From NCBI GenBank assembly GCA_027563935.2, contig CM050447.1:18988001-19052000 (forward strand): a DNA stretch of 64,000 nt, given 5' to 3'. Below the pieces are notes generated by a model that saw only the letters and a list, made by a program, of their open reading frames with translations, did not search any database and was not told where the DNA came from. A program made the position numbers and the translations under genes. This document shows, piece by piece, positions 21,857 to 33,386 of this stretch. The stretch comes from Costus lasius (taxonomy: Eukaryota; Streptophyta; Magnoliopsida; Zingiberales; Costaceae). Numbering within the stretch: position 1 is the stretch's first letter; each line of letters starts with the position of its first letter.

Positions 21857-22923
21857 TGTTACTCCCGATAGATTGCAGGTTGGGCCGAGAGACATTTGGG
21901 CCGGGGCAGAGGCCCAACCCAACCCCTTGACAGTGGATCCAGAAGCTTGGAGGCGAATCTGACGGAGGATCCGGGTCCGCCCCCGTCCGAAGCGCGCAGA
22001 GGTGCGAAGATGAGTTTCAGGCAGGCTTTCAGACGGGAGCAGTTCACCAGCTCCCGTCCCTTCACGGCAGAGAGCCGTTGATGCTGGAGCAGAGGAAAAA
22101 GGGGAGAGGAGATCATCTTCGGCAGAGAGCCATTCTCCTCCACGGACGCATCTCCTCCACGAGCTTCGGACGAGTGCGCCACCTCCACCCTGCTCTTCCC
22201 CCACGAGTGACGATGAGCGTCATCTCCACCATCCCGTGCGGCGGCATCATTCTTCCCCGAGCTGTGGAAGACGACGAGTAGAGACGGACGAGACTTTCCG
22301 TCCCTTCCTGAGCTGCAGGCGATGACCGGCGACGAGAGCGTCGTCTCCTCCTCGAGCGACGGCCAGAGATAGCGCTGCACTCTCCTTCCCTCAGGCGGCG
22401 ACCAGTGGGCGTTCCGATGAGCTTTCCGACGCCGACGAGGTCAAACGAGAGGGAGTGTTCTGTGTGTGTACAGAGAGGAGTGAAGAGGGGTTTTAGGTAG
22501 CTGTATTTGGAGATAAATAACAGGTGAAACTTTCCCCTCCATCCCGCGTCGTTTCCTGCGTTTTCCGGCGTATTTTCCGCGTCTTCTCCGGCGAGCTCGA
22601 GAGCTCCATCTCCACCTCCGGCCAGCGATCTTCGGCGTCCAGAGGGACTCCGACGAAGCAGGCTGAGGGAGAAGGGCGCGAGCTACCCTTCCCCTGCCGC
22701 AGGCCCCATCCCGGCGACGCCTCCGGCGAGCCCACGCAGCGGCTGAGGCGCGTGTCCGGCGCGATAGAAGACGACTCGTTCGAACGCACGCGGCGTTCGA
22801 AACGAGGGCTTCGGTCAATAGTCAACGCATCAGAAGAGCAAATGCAAATCGGCGTGGGATCGATTTGCTGACGCGGCCGAATTTTTTTAATTAAGCGTGC
22901 TTTGCTTATTCACGGGTCTGACA
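21857..22923 (+). repeat. 5' LTR of the gag-protease element
   Basis: Begins TGTTACTCCC immediately after the ATAGG duplication and ends GGGTCTGACA just before the primer binding site. It is nearly identical to 24797-25830 from GAGAGACATTTGGGCC onward. The first 30 or so bases have no counterpart in the 3' copy. Confidence 0.82.
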
Positions 22924-22924
22924 G

Positions 22925-22936
22925 TGGTATCAGAGC
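22925..22936 (+). other. Primer binding site (initiator tRNA-Met type)
   Basis: TGGTATCAGAGC, the classic plant LTR element sequence complementary to the 3' end of tRNA-Met, one base after the LTR end. Confidence 0.9.
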
Positions 22937-23046
22937 GCTGTTCCGGCAATTTCAGAGGTGGTGCTCCGGTGATACTGGCGGAGCAGGAGAGTTTGGCAGT
23001 GGATTGTCCTCCCCGGCGATCCCAGAGACTGAGGGAGAGGGACGAG

Positions 23047-24000
23047 ATGAGTTCCTTAGCTGACCGGGTGGCACGATTGGAGGAGCTGATCGGTGTCACC
23101 AGTGATGAGGAGACTGCTCTGGCTCCACAGGTGGAGGATCTTCATCAGCAGGCGGAGGAGCAGAGGCTCCAGATCATTGCCCTGCAGGAGGCCATGGCGG
23201 GCATGGCGACGCTCCACGACCAGGTGGCCGGATTCTCGGCGCTACTGCAGCAGGCGCAGGCGGCGCAGCATCAGATGCAGGCCGAGATAGTCGTTCTGTG
23301 CATGGCGCTTGCGCAGACCCAGAGTGGAGGCTCCCCCATGGTATCGGCGACGGGGCAGGCGGCCCCTAAGCCGAAGGTCCGGATCCCTGAGCCACCGACG
23401 TTCGGAGGAGTCCGATCGGCGAAGGAACTGGAGAACTTTATTTGGGACATGGAGCAGTTCTTCATTTCTAGCCATGTCCCAGACGACGAGCGTGTGCAGG
23501 TGTGCACTGCTTACCTTACGGCCGATGCGAAGCTTTGGTGGAGGACCAAAGCTGGATCGACATTGGGAGCGGCGACCTGGACCTGGGACGTATTCCTGGA
23601 GGAGCTACGGAGGCAGTTCCTTCCCGGGAACTCGGTGGATCAGGCCAGAGACGCGGTGGACGAGCTCCGGCACACCGGCCCGATCCGCGAGTATGTTCGA
23701 GCGTACTCCACGCTCATGCTGGAGATCCCGGACATGTCAGAGGCGCACCGACGACACACCTTCCTCCGGCATCTGCAGCCATGGGCCGAGGCGGAGGTCC
23801 GACGACATTCTCCGCGAGATTGGCGCGAGGCCGCGGCGGTGGCCGAGGGCTTGGTGGACACGAGGCCATCGGGATCGACTTCGCCGAGAGCCACGGCGTT
23901 GCCCCCGAGACGCGGATCCCCGACGAGGACGAGGCCACCAGCTCGAGGCCGACACCCTTACCGGCGTGGCGGAGGCCACCCGGCACGTCCCCAGCCATGA
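23047..24000 (+). pseudogene. gag of the gag-protease element, truncated by TGA
   Basis: Frame from ATG 23047 (SSLADRVARLEELIGV) to TGA 23998-24000, 317 residues. Residues 1-90 look coiled-coil (heptads of L/V/A with Q/E). The Retrotrans_gag core follows: RIPEPPTFGG, FIWDMEQFF, YLTADAKLWWR, FLEELRRQF and a REYVRAYSTLMLEIPDM segment. The C-terminus is Arg/Pro-rich. Gag forms the particle and packages element RNA. The frame is open further upstream to 22897 without an ATG in a good place. The zinc knuckle lies beyond the stop, in the same frame, so a single TGA separates it from the core. Confidence 0.82.
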
Positions 24001-24048
24001 CAGGAGCCGGCCCGACCTACTGAGAAGGGGCCGGAGAGATCCAGGCCG

Positions 24049-24658
24049 ATGGCGTGTTTCCTATGCCAGGGTCCACACCGGATGCGGGATTGCCCGAACC
24101 GGGAGCGGATTTCGGCGTTAGTGGCGCGAGAGGTGACCGCCACCCCCCGACTCCCCTCCAGCGACGATCGGAGCATTGGAGATCGGAGCGATCGCGGCAG
24201 TCTCAGCCTCAAGAGGATCAAGGTTTCTATACGTGCCGATGCGGATTGGAGGAGTCGATGTCGAGGCGATGGTCGACACCGGCGCGACGCATCTGTTCGT
24301 GTCAGAGCGCATGGCGGAGCGCCTTGCGTTGCAGACTTCACCCACGGAGGAACGGGTGAAGACTGTCAATGCTGCGGAGCAGCAGATGATGAGGATCGCC
24401 TTTGACGTCCCGGTGGAGTTGGGACGATGGACGGGGCGACACCATGTTAGAGTGGCAAGGATGGACGACTACGACGTCGTCCTCGGCATGGAGCTGATTC
24501 GGCGAGTGAAAGCGGCGATAACCCCATACTTGGAGGGCTTCTTTATCCACGACGTGGAGGCATCCAGTTGGGTCTCCGGCATTCAGCGAGACAGCTCGGC
24601 TATTGGCGCACGGGGGACGCGACGAGCGAGGGACCCCGCGCATTCCAGCCGCTCGTAG
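24049..24658 (+). pseudogene. Zinc knuckle and aspartic protease remnant
   Basis: At 24049 the gag frame resumes with CFLCQGPHRMRDC, a CX2CX3HX4C zinc knuckle (one residue shorter than CX2CX4HX4C, but also seen in the element at 56082). The retropepsin-like protease is in a different frame from 24176: [11 protein letters not shown] holds the catalytic Asp (24275-24277), followed by DVVLGMELI, the second conserved hydrophobic-Gly part. It processes the polyprotein in active elements. After about residue 125 the frame leaves any known domain and stops at 24658. Reverse transcriptase is absent, not merely frameshifted. Confidence 0.78.
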
Positions 24659-24796
24659 GCGACGAGGTGGCGTAGCACACATCGCGGCGGTAGCCACGAC
24701 GCCGGCAGAGTTCCGACGCATACGTCGCGGAGGCGGTGGGTCCAGAGATCGGACGACGGAGAGGACGTCGAGGGCGACGTCCAGCTCAGCCGGGGG

Positions 24797-25830
24797 AGAG
24801 ACATTTGGGCCGGGGCAGAGGCCCAACCCAACCCTTGACAGTGGATCCAGAAGCTTGGGGCGGATCTGACGGAGGATCCGGGTCCGCCCCCGTCCGAAGC
24901 GTGCAGAGGCGCGAAGACGAGTTTCAGGTAGGCTTTCAGACGGAAGCAGTTCACTAGCTCCCGTCCCTTCATGGCAGAGAGCCGTTGATGCTGGAGCAGA
25001 GGAAAAAGGGGAGAGGAGATCATCTTCGGCAGAGAGCCATTCTCCTCCACGGACGCATCTCCTCCACAAGCTTCGGACGAGTGCGCCACCTCCACCCTGC
25101 TCTTCCCCCACGAGTGACGACGAGCGTCATCTCCACCATCCCGTGCGGCGGCGTCATTCTTCCCCGAGCTGTGGAAGACGACGAGTAGAGACGGACAAGA
25201 CTTTCCGTCCCTTCCTGAGCTGCAGGCAACGACCGGCGACGAGAGCGTCAACTCCTCCTCGAGCGACGGCCAGAGATAGCGCTGCGCTCTCCTTCCCTCA
25301 GGCGGCGACCAGCGGGCGTTCCGACGAGCTTTCCGACGCCGACGAGGTCAGACGAGAGGGAGTGTTCTGTGTGTGTACAGAGAGGAGTGAAGAGGGGTTT
25401 TAGGTAGCTGTATTTGGAGATAAATAACAGGCGAAACTTTCCCCTCCATCCCACGTCGTTTCCTGCGTTTTCCGGCGTCTTTTCCGCGTCTTCTCCGGCG
25501 AGCTCGAGAGCTCCTTCTCCACCTCCGGCCGGCGATCTCCGGCGTCCAGAGGGACTCCGACGAAGCAGGCTGAGGGCGAAGGGCGCGAGCTACCCTTCCC
25601 CTGCCGCAGGCCCCATCCCAGCGACGCCTCCGGCGAGCGCACGCAGCGGCTGAGGCGCGCGTTCGGCGCGATCGAAGACGACTCGTTCGAACGCACACGG
25701 CGTTCGAAACGAGGGCTTCGGTCAATAGTCAACGCATCAGAAGAGCAAATGCAAATCGGCGTGGGATCGATTTGCTGACGCGGCCGGATTTTTTTGATTA
25801 AACGTGCTTTGCTTAATCACGGGCTTGACA
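24797..25830 (+). repeat. 3' LTR of the gag-protease element, missing its first ~30 bases
   Basis: Aligns with the 5' LTR from GAGAGACATTTGGGCC to the terminal TTGACA. The expected TGTTACTCCC start is absent: the polypurine tract runs directly into GAGAGACATT, and the GAGA shared by both sides suggests a short-repeat deletion. Differences from the 5' copy are scattered single bases. Confidence 0.8.
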
Positions 25831-25835
25831 ATAGG

Positions 25836-27883
25836 GCACAAGCCTTATTTATCTCATCCCAGGCAGCTCGGATTTTGTTTTTCAATTAAAGAGTTAAAAA
25901 TAAAAAGAGATCGAGTCTTAACAAGACAGGGACCTTTTTGCAGACCAAACTTTATCTAATAAAATCAAAACGTGATCAACAAAATAACACAATAAATCTG
26001 CATTGACAAATTAACTAAAAGCTAGTAAATTTCTTCCATCTCATAACATGGAACAAAAAGTAATTGCGAGAGAAGTGAGATTGGAAGAAACTTGATAAAA
26101 AGAAGAAAGTAAATTGATTATTTTGTAGAAAATTTCGTAGTTCAGGCCCCAATGTCCTTAAAGTCTGCTTAATGAAAAAAAAATTGTTTAATTATTTGCA
26201 TAGCTTAAGGACTCAGTGTCCTTGAAAATAAGTTAGGACTTATTTAAGATCCAGCATTTATACATAGCCTTTAATTAAAACATAGAAGCGGTTTTCAGAG
26301 TAAACGCCCAACCTGCAAACTTGAATGAAATCTAAAAGGACGTCAACTTTTTTCAGGCGCAGGAATAAGCCATGCTTCATTTGGTGGACCTTAGTAAAGG
26401 AGATTTACATAAATCTTGTGCTCTCATTTGAGGTGCTTCATAATTGATGCAACGTGCAACCTTTAACATTAACATGTACAGATTTAATGCTGTCATGTGC
26501 AACACTTGTAATTAAGTTGTAACCATCGTTAACAACACAAATATTTTTTATTTAGTGATGTTAAATTATCACATGGTTTCAATCAACTCAACATTTTGAA
26601 GTTGTAGCAGACAAACTGAATCAATGAAACACTAAAACTAATTAATGCTAGCTCAGGGTTTGGTCAGTGTGGTGTTTGCGCTGTGTGATACTACTGATGG
26701 TAACTCTCCAAGCACATCTTTTTGATGCCATTTGATGGTGCTATTTGGGATCTTTTGTGGTCTAACTTTTACTTTCAACTTGAATGTTGGTAGACTAGAG
26801 TAAGAGCCATTGGTTCTTTGATTGTATGTAATGATTCTTTTGTTAGACCCACAATTGCTAATAATTTATGACATATTTGATATGCTGAAACCATTTCCTA
26901 ATAACGGCCTCACAAATTTGTCATCATATTAATAAACCACTTCTTACAATGCTAGAACAATTTAGGGTCTGGATAAGGAGAAGGTTTTGAGTTGTCCGTC
27001 CCCATCTTTTCTCTTATGCACTAGCAATTATGACACATGGGATTTCAGACGAAGTCGTGCATAAGGCTGCACGAAAAAGGATGGGCAAAAAGGAAAAAAA
27101 GATTGAATATGTGGAAACAACCAACCCCAGTTGAAGGTAAACGATCTACACCACGGCTTAATAATATGAAGAATATGCATGGAGGTTGCTTATTCTCTCC
27201 CACACTTACCCGAACGTTCCACTCACTCTAAATTAGTAAGATAAGAAAGACAAGCTTCGTGTGATATCTCTCCGAGAATCTGATCTCACTATTTTCCACT
27301 GCCTAAGGCAAAAGTTGGTAAGAGAATTCGAATGGAAAGATGAAACTACATTAATATCATTACACCAGCCATATACCTGGTTTTGTTTTTTATTCCTTCT
27401 GAAATGTGGAGTCAAAATTTTCCAAATATAATGATGGCGTCAGAAAGCAAAAATTATCTTATTACGATAGGTATAGCTGATGAGGTTGACATTGTTGTGA
27501 TGAATAAAAATCTTCAGGCAAGAGACGATGCGAAATGAATCTAATCCACCATCCAATCAGATCGCTTTTATATAGAGCCATCTGATCAAAATCATAAAAT
27601 GAACAAAAATAAGTTATATAGACCCAAAAAACAAAATTGTCCACTGGAATGGGTGTTGAGACATCCTTCGTATCTCTCTAAGATTTTTAGATTGCGCTGA
27701 TTTTAGTTTCTGCAAGAGAGGTGGATATAAGTATCAATTTCACTGAAAATTATTTGTGGACCATTTAGTAGGCTAACCCATTTTCATGTGCTCGATCCTA
27801 ATGGGCCTTTTGCTTCTCTGTGTAAACTTTGCATATTAATAAAGACATTGGGCCGATTTTTCGCAATTACTATTCACAAGAAG
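25836..27883. other. AT-rich intergenic region, nothing recognised
   Basis: About 2 kb of ordinary AT-rich DNA between two LTR elements. I see no domain-bearing frame, RNA gene, tandem repeat or clear terminal repeats. Confidence 0.5.
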
Positions 27884-27888
27884 CTGAT

Positions 27889-29446
27889 TGTCACGCCCAC
27901 GTTTACGATAATATTTTTTTAATCATTTACACGTGAGTCAATGCTTGACTCGAGTCCAAATGCGTCAACGCGGATATCACAACGGTCAAAACCGATGGAT
28001 TGGGCGCGATTGGCGGGGAAGGTTCCTCGAACCGACCCCTAGCCCGACGAAGGACTCAATTAGGATCGCTGCCGTTCCAACACGACCTGGTCAACACTTT
28101 CGATTTACCAAGAACCCGTATCGCTGAACCGGACCGGGTTCACCTGAACCCAAATGGGACACACCCGTAACCGACCGCGTCGGACGGGGTCCACAACCGT
28201 AGTACTGAGTTGTCCGCAGATCAAGCCGGCGCCTGGCGATCACGGACGATGGTCCACACGGCGTCGCACGCCAATGGCGGAAAGAAGCCCGGTCGGCTCC
28301 TCATTCGCACGCCTGTGGTGAGGCCAGACGACGCTCCGCCGGTGAACCCGACGGCCTCGTCCTTCTCGCCCGGAGATGAGAATGGCCGGGGAGGAGGGCT
28401 ACCCGTAGGCAACCAAGCGGACCTGCATTGGCCAGCGTTAGAAACTGGCGGCACCGGAAGGGTGGCCAGGTGGTTGAGGGAGGATAGACGGCCACGGCTG
28501 AAGGTCTGCTCGAACGGCGGATGAGGAAGGCGAAGGCGAGGGCCACTCGCGGCGTCCCGTTGTAACCGCACTCAGAGGAGGCTGGCGCTTCTCCAGATTC
28601 CACCCGGACAATGAAGAAGATGCCGTATGTAGACAGCCGAACAAGGAAGTGTCGCACGCAGGCGACGAACGGAGTCCCTCGCGCGCAGGCGAGCACTGAC
28701 GCCGGTAGTTCTCGCACGCAGGCGAGCCGGCCGTCGGGGAGAAGGGAAGGAGGAGAGGGCTCGCTCGAGGAGCTCGCAGATCCGGCCAATCTCACGCATG
28801 CAAACGAAGAACAGGAGAAAACGCGGCGCCACCGGGGGAGAAACACTCCCCGGGACGGAGATCAAGAAGGCGCCGGACCGGCGAGAGTTTACCTCGGCGG
28901 TCACACGGCCGCCGGCTCCTTCAGGTCGTTGAAGCTGTTGCTGACTACGCCTTCCAAGGCGGTCCGGAAGTGAGGCTCCGGTGAACATGGCGGGGACGGA
29001 GACGTCGGAGACGAAGACGACTGTCGAGAGGGGACGAGGTTCTCCCTGGCGTTCCTCCACCCACCCACACCACAGGAACGTCTGGAGAACCCTGCCGACA
29101 AAGGTCCGACGATGGAAGTCGGCGATTGCCGGAGAGGGGAGGGAGGAGCCCTCGGGGCGCGAGCGTCCGTTCGCAAGACGAAGACGCCGCTTCGTCTTCT
29201 TTCCTTTTTCTTCACCTGCCCGGACATGCAACTCGAGGCCATGCCCCGTCACCTCAGCCCACGCCGCCCCGTCAGCTTCGGATGCACGCAACGCAGCGTG
29301 CGCGGCTCGTCCTTTGGAATAACAGATCCGGGCAATGCCCGATCCGACCCGCTGACCCAGTCAGATGAAGAAGTAAAAGACTGATTGGACTGGGCTGGTT
29401 GGGCTGGAATTGGGCCACACCCAATTTTCAGTTCGTAGGCCTAACA
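27889..29446 (-). repeat. Left LTR (3' LTR in element orientation), 1558 bp
   Basis: Matches the right LTR over its length. It contains two short segments missing from the right copy (near 28033-28050 and 28105-28145) and lacks a segment of about 55 bp present in the right copy near 32325-32380. Long open frames on both strands here come from high GC content. Confidence 0.88.
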
Positions 29447-29464
29447 TTCTCCCCCTCTAGAGCG
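29447..29464 (-). other. Polypurine tract of the minus-strand gypsy element
   Basis: Reverse complement reads CGCTCTAGAGGGGGAGAA, directly abutting the LTR that begins TGTTAGGCC in element orientation. Confidence 0.75.
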
Positions 29465-29777
29465 AGTCATCGTCCTCGACGACTCATGTAACGTCAGATC
29501 TCATCCTCGAACTACCACAGTTCGGGCGGCTTATACCATGTAGCTTCTTCCAATGGAGAACTTTCCCACCGAACAAGAAATTTTGTTCGTCGGTTCATCC
29601 TACCATGCCCCAAAACTCGATGATCTAGGATCCTTTCGATCCTTCGGTCGAACCCCGTTCGAACCGTTGGAGGCGCATGAAGCGACTAAGATCGAGCTGG
29701 ATCCCGCGGATCTTTACGAAACCTCTTTAGGAAGCCCACATGGCAAGTCAGATGCAGCTTCACCCCATCGGAGAGCT

Positions 29778-30038
29778 TTAGACAATACGCCACTGAGTCA
29801 ACCCGACTCGACACCTTGAAAGGTCTACCGTATCTCTATGGAAGTCCCCGATGTGCTGCCTTCGCAGATATCTCCATCGCTCACTAGCTATCCGTAGAAT
29901 AGCAGGACATCTCCCTTCGGAGGTCCTTATCGCAATACCAACTGAAGTTAGGGATTGTCTCCCTAACACAAGCTCAAACGGGCCCGTGCCCCGTAGACGG
30001 GGATCTGTGGAGATTATAGGCAAATTGTGCTGAATCAA
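29778..30038 (-). pseudogene. Integrase C-terminal relic
   Basis: The minus frame contains GPFELVLGRQSLTSV, the conserved PFELV-G-QP-TP segment that follows the integrase core in plant gypsy polyproteins, then degenerates. No DDE core is readable upstream. Confidence 0.5.
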
Positions 30039-30131
30039 TCCACTTCACCCAGTCCTTTGACTCGCAGTCACCAAATTGACGAAGGCAATCCTCCGTGAGG
30101 ACATTAACCCACTCCGTCTGCCCAAATACTA

Positions 30132-30612
30132 TTATCGAGTCGTACCCGACTTGGTCTGCTCAACAGATTTTCGATATTCCTTATCGATCACAACTACTGC
30201 TTTTATCATCGTAAGGAGATCTCCTTCCACTCCGGAGATCGCAAAGCGAACTAAGACGTTTAGCCTACTCAGTGCATCAGGCACTACCTTAGCCTTTCCA
30301 GACTTTTGTTCCCACCGGAATTGGAATTCTGCTAGGAATTCCTGCCATCTGGCCAGTTTGGCCCACAATCTCTTCTGAGTGGTGAAATATGTATTCACCA
30401 CCTCATTAGTTTTCGCCACGAAGGCGATACCCAGGAGGACTCTCCATCCTCGGAAGCAGTGCAACACTGCAACCATCTCTTTTTCCATACGCAGAGTATC
30501 TCTGCTCCCCCCCACTTAACTTCCAACTATCGAAAGCTACAGAATATCCATCCTGTATCAACACATCACCTATCGTTTGATCCGAAGTGTCGGATCTCGT
30601 TGGCGCAACCAT
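30132..30612 (-). pseudogene. RNase H domain relic of the gypsy polyprotein
   Basis: Two overlapping minus frames together resemble an RNase H region: VLIQDGYSVAFDSWKLSGGE in the 30612-30406 frame, then MEKEMVAVLHCFRGWRVLL, TQKRLWAKLARWQEFLAEFQ and VPDALSRL in the 30515-30132 frame. A frame change occurs near 30440-30490. RNase H degrades element RNA during reverse transcription. The domain is broken and its upstream reverse transcriptase is missing. Confidence 0.75.
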
Positions 30613-30644
30613 GCAGCTAAGGCATTCGCCAATAAGAGCACTCC

Positions 30645-30896
30645 TTAGGAGTTCCTCTTCCTTCCATTCCTTGACTCCTTGCTCTCAATGTACGGTTCGA
30701 GGCAAGGGAAATCCTCATTGTATATCTGTATCTCACACAGATAAGACCTCACAGCTATCTCTACCTTGACCAAAAGTTCAAGGCCAAAGATTGCTAGGCA
30801 GTCTGGAAGATTCGGAATCTTCGCATGGCAGCGGCCCTGCCAACTGCCGATCACGATATCCATATCGTACGGTACCCCGAAGGTCTCGGGGTCCAC
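30645..30896 (-). pseudogene. Protease C-terminal relic
   Basis: The minus frame reads a segment like the second half of a gypsy aspartic protease (VIGSWQGRCHAKI, FGLELLVKVEIAV, corresponding to the xLGxWxGxxxxxV and GMELLxxxxAxxx parts). The catalytic DTGA is not present in this frame. It lies directly next to the RNase H relic, so the reverse transcriptase between them has been deleted. Confidence 0.5.
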
Positions 30897-31810
30897 TGCA
30901 CCGACCGACCTCCCTCGGTCCTGTGCTGAGGACGTTTTAAGTCCAATACTCTTAGCTGCTCTCGACGAACCACTTTATGTGACCTGACTCACACACCAAA
31001 TTTCCACGGAATTGTAGGGTGGGGTCCTACAACACCCGCGATCAAATCGGATTACACACGTTCTCGGGAGACTTGTTTAACGGTAACTTGGTGCGCCCAA
31101 GTCTCATACCCTTCGAAGGCGTCCCATACCACCTCCGTCGAAGACTACTCAGCTCGCCCCAATTACCTCTTTTGTCCCTGGGTCTCCTCCACTCATATAG
31201 GCGTCCCCATATGCTGAGGAACCCCGGATAGGTTTCAAGGATCTTTCCTTGATGTCCTCCCAAGCTTCCCTCACATAAGGCGTCCCTATATGCGAAGTTG
31301 ACTCAGTCGGACCAAGAAGAGGGACCTCTTTTGTTTTAGTTGGACTGTCCACTCTTCTTGTCCCCAAATAGCAGTTTTAAGGTCTGTCATTTTGTCTCCC
31401 TGGGTAGCAGTTTTATGGTCTGTCAACTTTTCCTTAAATATCGTGGAGCAACGCACCCCTCCGAAAGGGTAAGCTCCAGGATGAGTCGTCGCACGACGGT
31501 CCACTAGCCGAGATCGGCCGTGGTCGATGCTATCGAAGCCACCGTAGCACGCTTTAGCATCACAACCTCTGCCTAAGATGCCTTTAGCTCCATGGTGCGT
31601 CGAGTCACCTGAGCTACGAGAAGCTCGCCCGAGACGAGCCGCGTGGAGACGATCTCCACTGAAATGTAAGGATCCAAAACCCTCATCTCTAACTATGTCC
31701 TCGAGGGACAATAGTCCGGGGTTCGACGCAGATCCCAACTACGCACTATCAGTTAAGTGTGACAAGACCCAAGTACGACGCTCGTACGAGTTGGAACGTG
31801 CAGAACCTGG

Positions 31811-31823
31811 GCTCTAATACCAA
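31811..31823 (-). other. Primer binding site of the minus-strand gypsy element
   Basis: Reverse complement reads TTGGTATTAGAGC, a one-base variant of the usual TGGTATCAGAGC tRNA-Met site, adjacent to the LTR end (with GC between). Confidence 0.75.
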
Positions 31824-31825
31824 GC

Positions 31826-33381
31826 TGTCATACCCACGTTTATGGTAATATTTTTTTAATCATTTACACGTGAGTCAACGCTTGACTCGAGTCCAAATGC
31901 GTCAATGCGGATATCACAACGGTCGAAACCGCTGGATTGGGCGCGGCTGGCGGGGAAGGTTCCTCAAAGGACTCAATTAGGATCGCTGCCGTTCCAACAC
32001 GACCTGGTCAACACTTTCGATTTACCCAAATGGGACACACCTGTAACCGACGGCGTCGGACGAGGTCCACAACCGTAGTACTGAGTTGTCCGCGGATCAA
32101 GCCGGCGCCTGGTGATCACGGACGATGGTCCACACAACGTCGCATGCCAATGGCGGAAAGAAGCCCGGCCAGCTCCTCACTCGCACGCCTATGGTGAGGC
32201 CAGACGACGCTCCGCCGATGAACCCGGTGGCCTCGTCCTTCTCACCCGGAGACGAGAACGGTCGGGGAGGAGGGGCTACCCGTAGGCAACCAAGCGGACC
32301 TGCATTGGCCAACGTTAGAAACGATGCGTACTCCCAGATGCAGGCTCGGCTGAGAAGGAGGGACATCCTCCGGCGACTGGTGGCACCAGAAGGGCGGCCA
32401 GGCGGTTGAGGGAGGACAGACAGCCACGGCTGAAGGTCTGCTCGGACGGCGGATGAGGGAGGCCAAGGCGAGGGCCACTCGCGGCGTCCCGTTGTAACCG
32501 CACTCGAAGGAGGCTGGTGCTTCTCCAGATTCCACCCAGACGACGAAGAAGACACCGTACGTAGACGGCCGAACAAAGAAGTGTCGCACGCAGGCGACGA
32601 ACGGAGTCCTGCGCGCGTAGGTGAGCACTGACACCTGTAGTTCTCGCATGCAGGCGAGCCGGCCGTCGGGGAGAAGGGAAGGAGGAGAGGGCTCACTCGA
32701 GGAGCTCGCAGATTCGGCCAATCCCACGCATGCGAACGAAGAAGAACATGAGAAAACGCGGCGCCGCCGGGGGAGAAACGCTCCCCGGGACGGAGATCAA
32801 GAAGGCGCCGGACCGGCGAGAGTTTACCTCGGCGGTCACACGGCCGCCGGCTCCTTCAGGTCATTGAAGCTGTTGCCGACTGCGCCTTCCAAGGCGGTCC
32901 GACAGTGAGGCTCCAGTGAACATGGCGGCGACGGAGATGTCGGAGACGAAGACGACTGTCGAGAGGGGACAAGGTTCTCCCTGGCGTTCCTCCACCCACC
33001 CACACCACCGGAACGTCTGGAGAACCCCACCGACGAAGGTCCGACGATGGAAGTCGGCGATCGCCGAAGAGGGGAGGGAAGAGCCCTCCGGGCGCGAGCG
33101 TCCGTTTGCAAGACGAAGACGCCGCTTCGTCTTCTTTCCTTTTTCTTCACCTGCCCGGACACACAAGTCGAGGCCATGCCCTGTCACCTCAGCCCACGCT
33201 GCCCCGTTAGCTTCGGATGCACGCAACGCAGCGTGCGCGGCTCGTCCTTTGGAATAACAGATCCAGGCAATGCCCGATCCGACCCGCTGACCCGGTCAGC
33301 TGAAGAAGTAAAAGACTGATTGGACTAGGCTGGCTGGGCTGTTGTTGGGCCACACTGAATTTCCAGTTCGTAGGCCTAACA
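31826..33381 (-). repeat. Right LTR (5' LTR in element orientation), 1556 bp
   Basis: Begins TGTCATACCC and ends GGCCTAACA, followed at once by the CTGAT duplication. It is highly similar to the left LTR apart from the indels noted there. Confidence 0.88.
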
Positions 33382-33386
33382 CTGAT

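Larger units (their letters stand above)
21857..25830 (+). mobile_element. Ty3/gypsy element retaining only gag and protease (TR-GAG-like)
   Basis: A complete LTR element by structure: target duplication ATAGG at 21852-21856 and 25831-25835, 5' LTR 21857-22923, a tRNA-Met-type primer binding site at 22925-22936, a 1.9 kb interior, a polypurine tract at about 24790-24799 and a 3' LTR to 25830. The interior encodes gag, a zinc knuckle and an aspartic protease, then goes directly to the polypurine tract: there is no reverse transcriptase, RNase H or integrase. It must depend on a relative for replication. Gag is interrupted from the knuckle by one TGA, and the protease is in another frame, so even these parts look decayed. 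Confidence 0.88.
27889..33381 (-). mobile_element. Ty3/gypsy LTR element in minus orientation with degenerate interior
   Basis: Target duplication CTGAT at 27884-27888 and 33382-33386 is perfect. LTRs at 27889-29446 and 31826-33381 both begin TGTCA and end CCTAACA in plus coordinates. Orientation is minus: the sequence next to the right LTR is, in reverse, TTGGTATTAGAGC (primer binding site), and the one next to the left LTR is, in reverse, TAGAGGGGGAGAA (polypurine tract). The 2.4 kb interior contains scattered relics of protease, RNase H and integrase in several frames, so most of gag and reverse transcriptase is deleted. Confidence 0.9.

Noticed and set aside
22441..25725. Minus frames of 125 and 110 codons repeated at two places
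   Set aside because: They are the same LTR read backward in the two copies of the gag-protease element.
28301..29291. Long minus frames of 181 and 239 codons, and their counterparts at 32097-32727
   Set aside because: They lie in the two LTRs of one element, recur in both copies, and are low-complexity Ser/Pro/Arg sequences.
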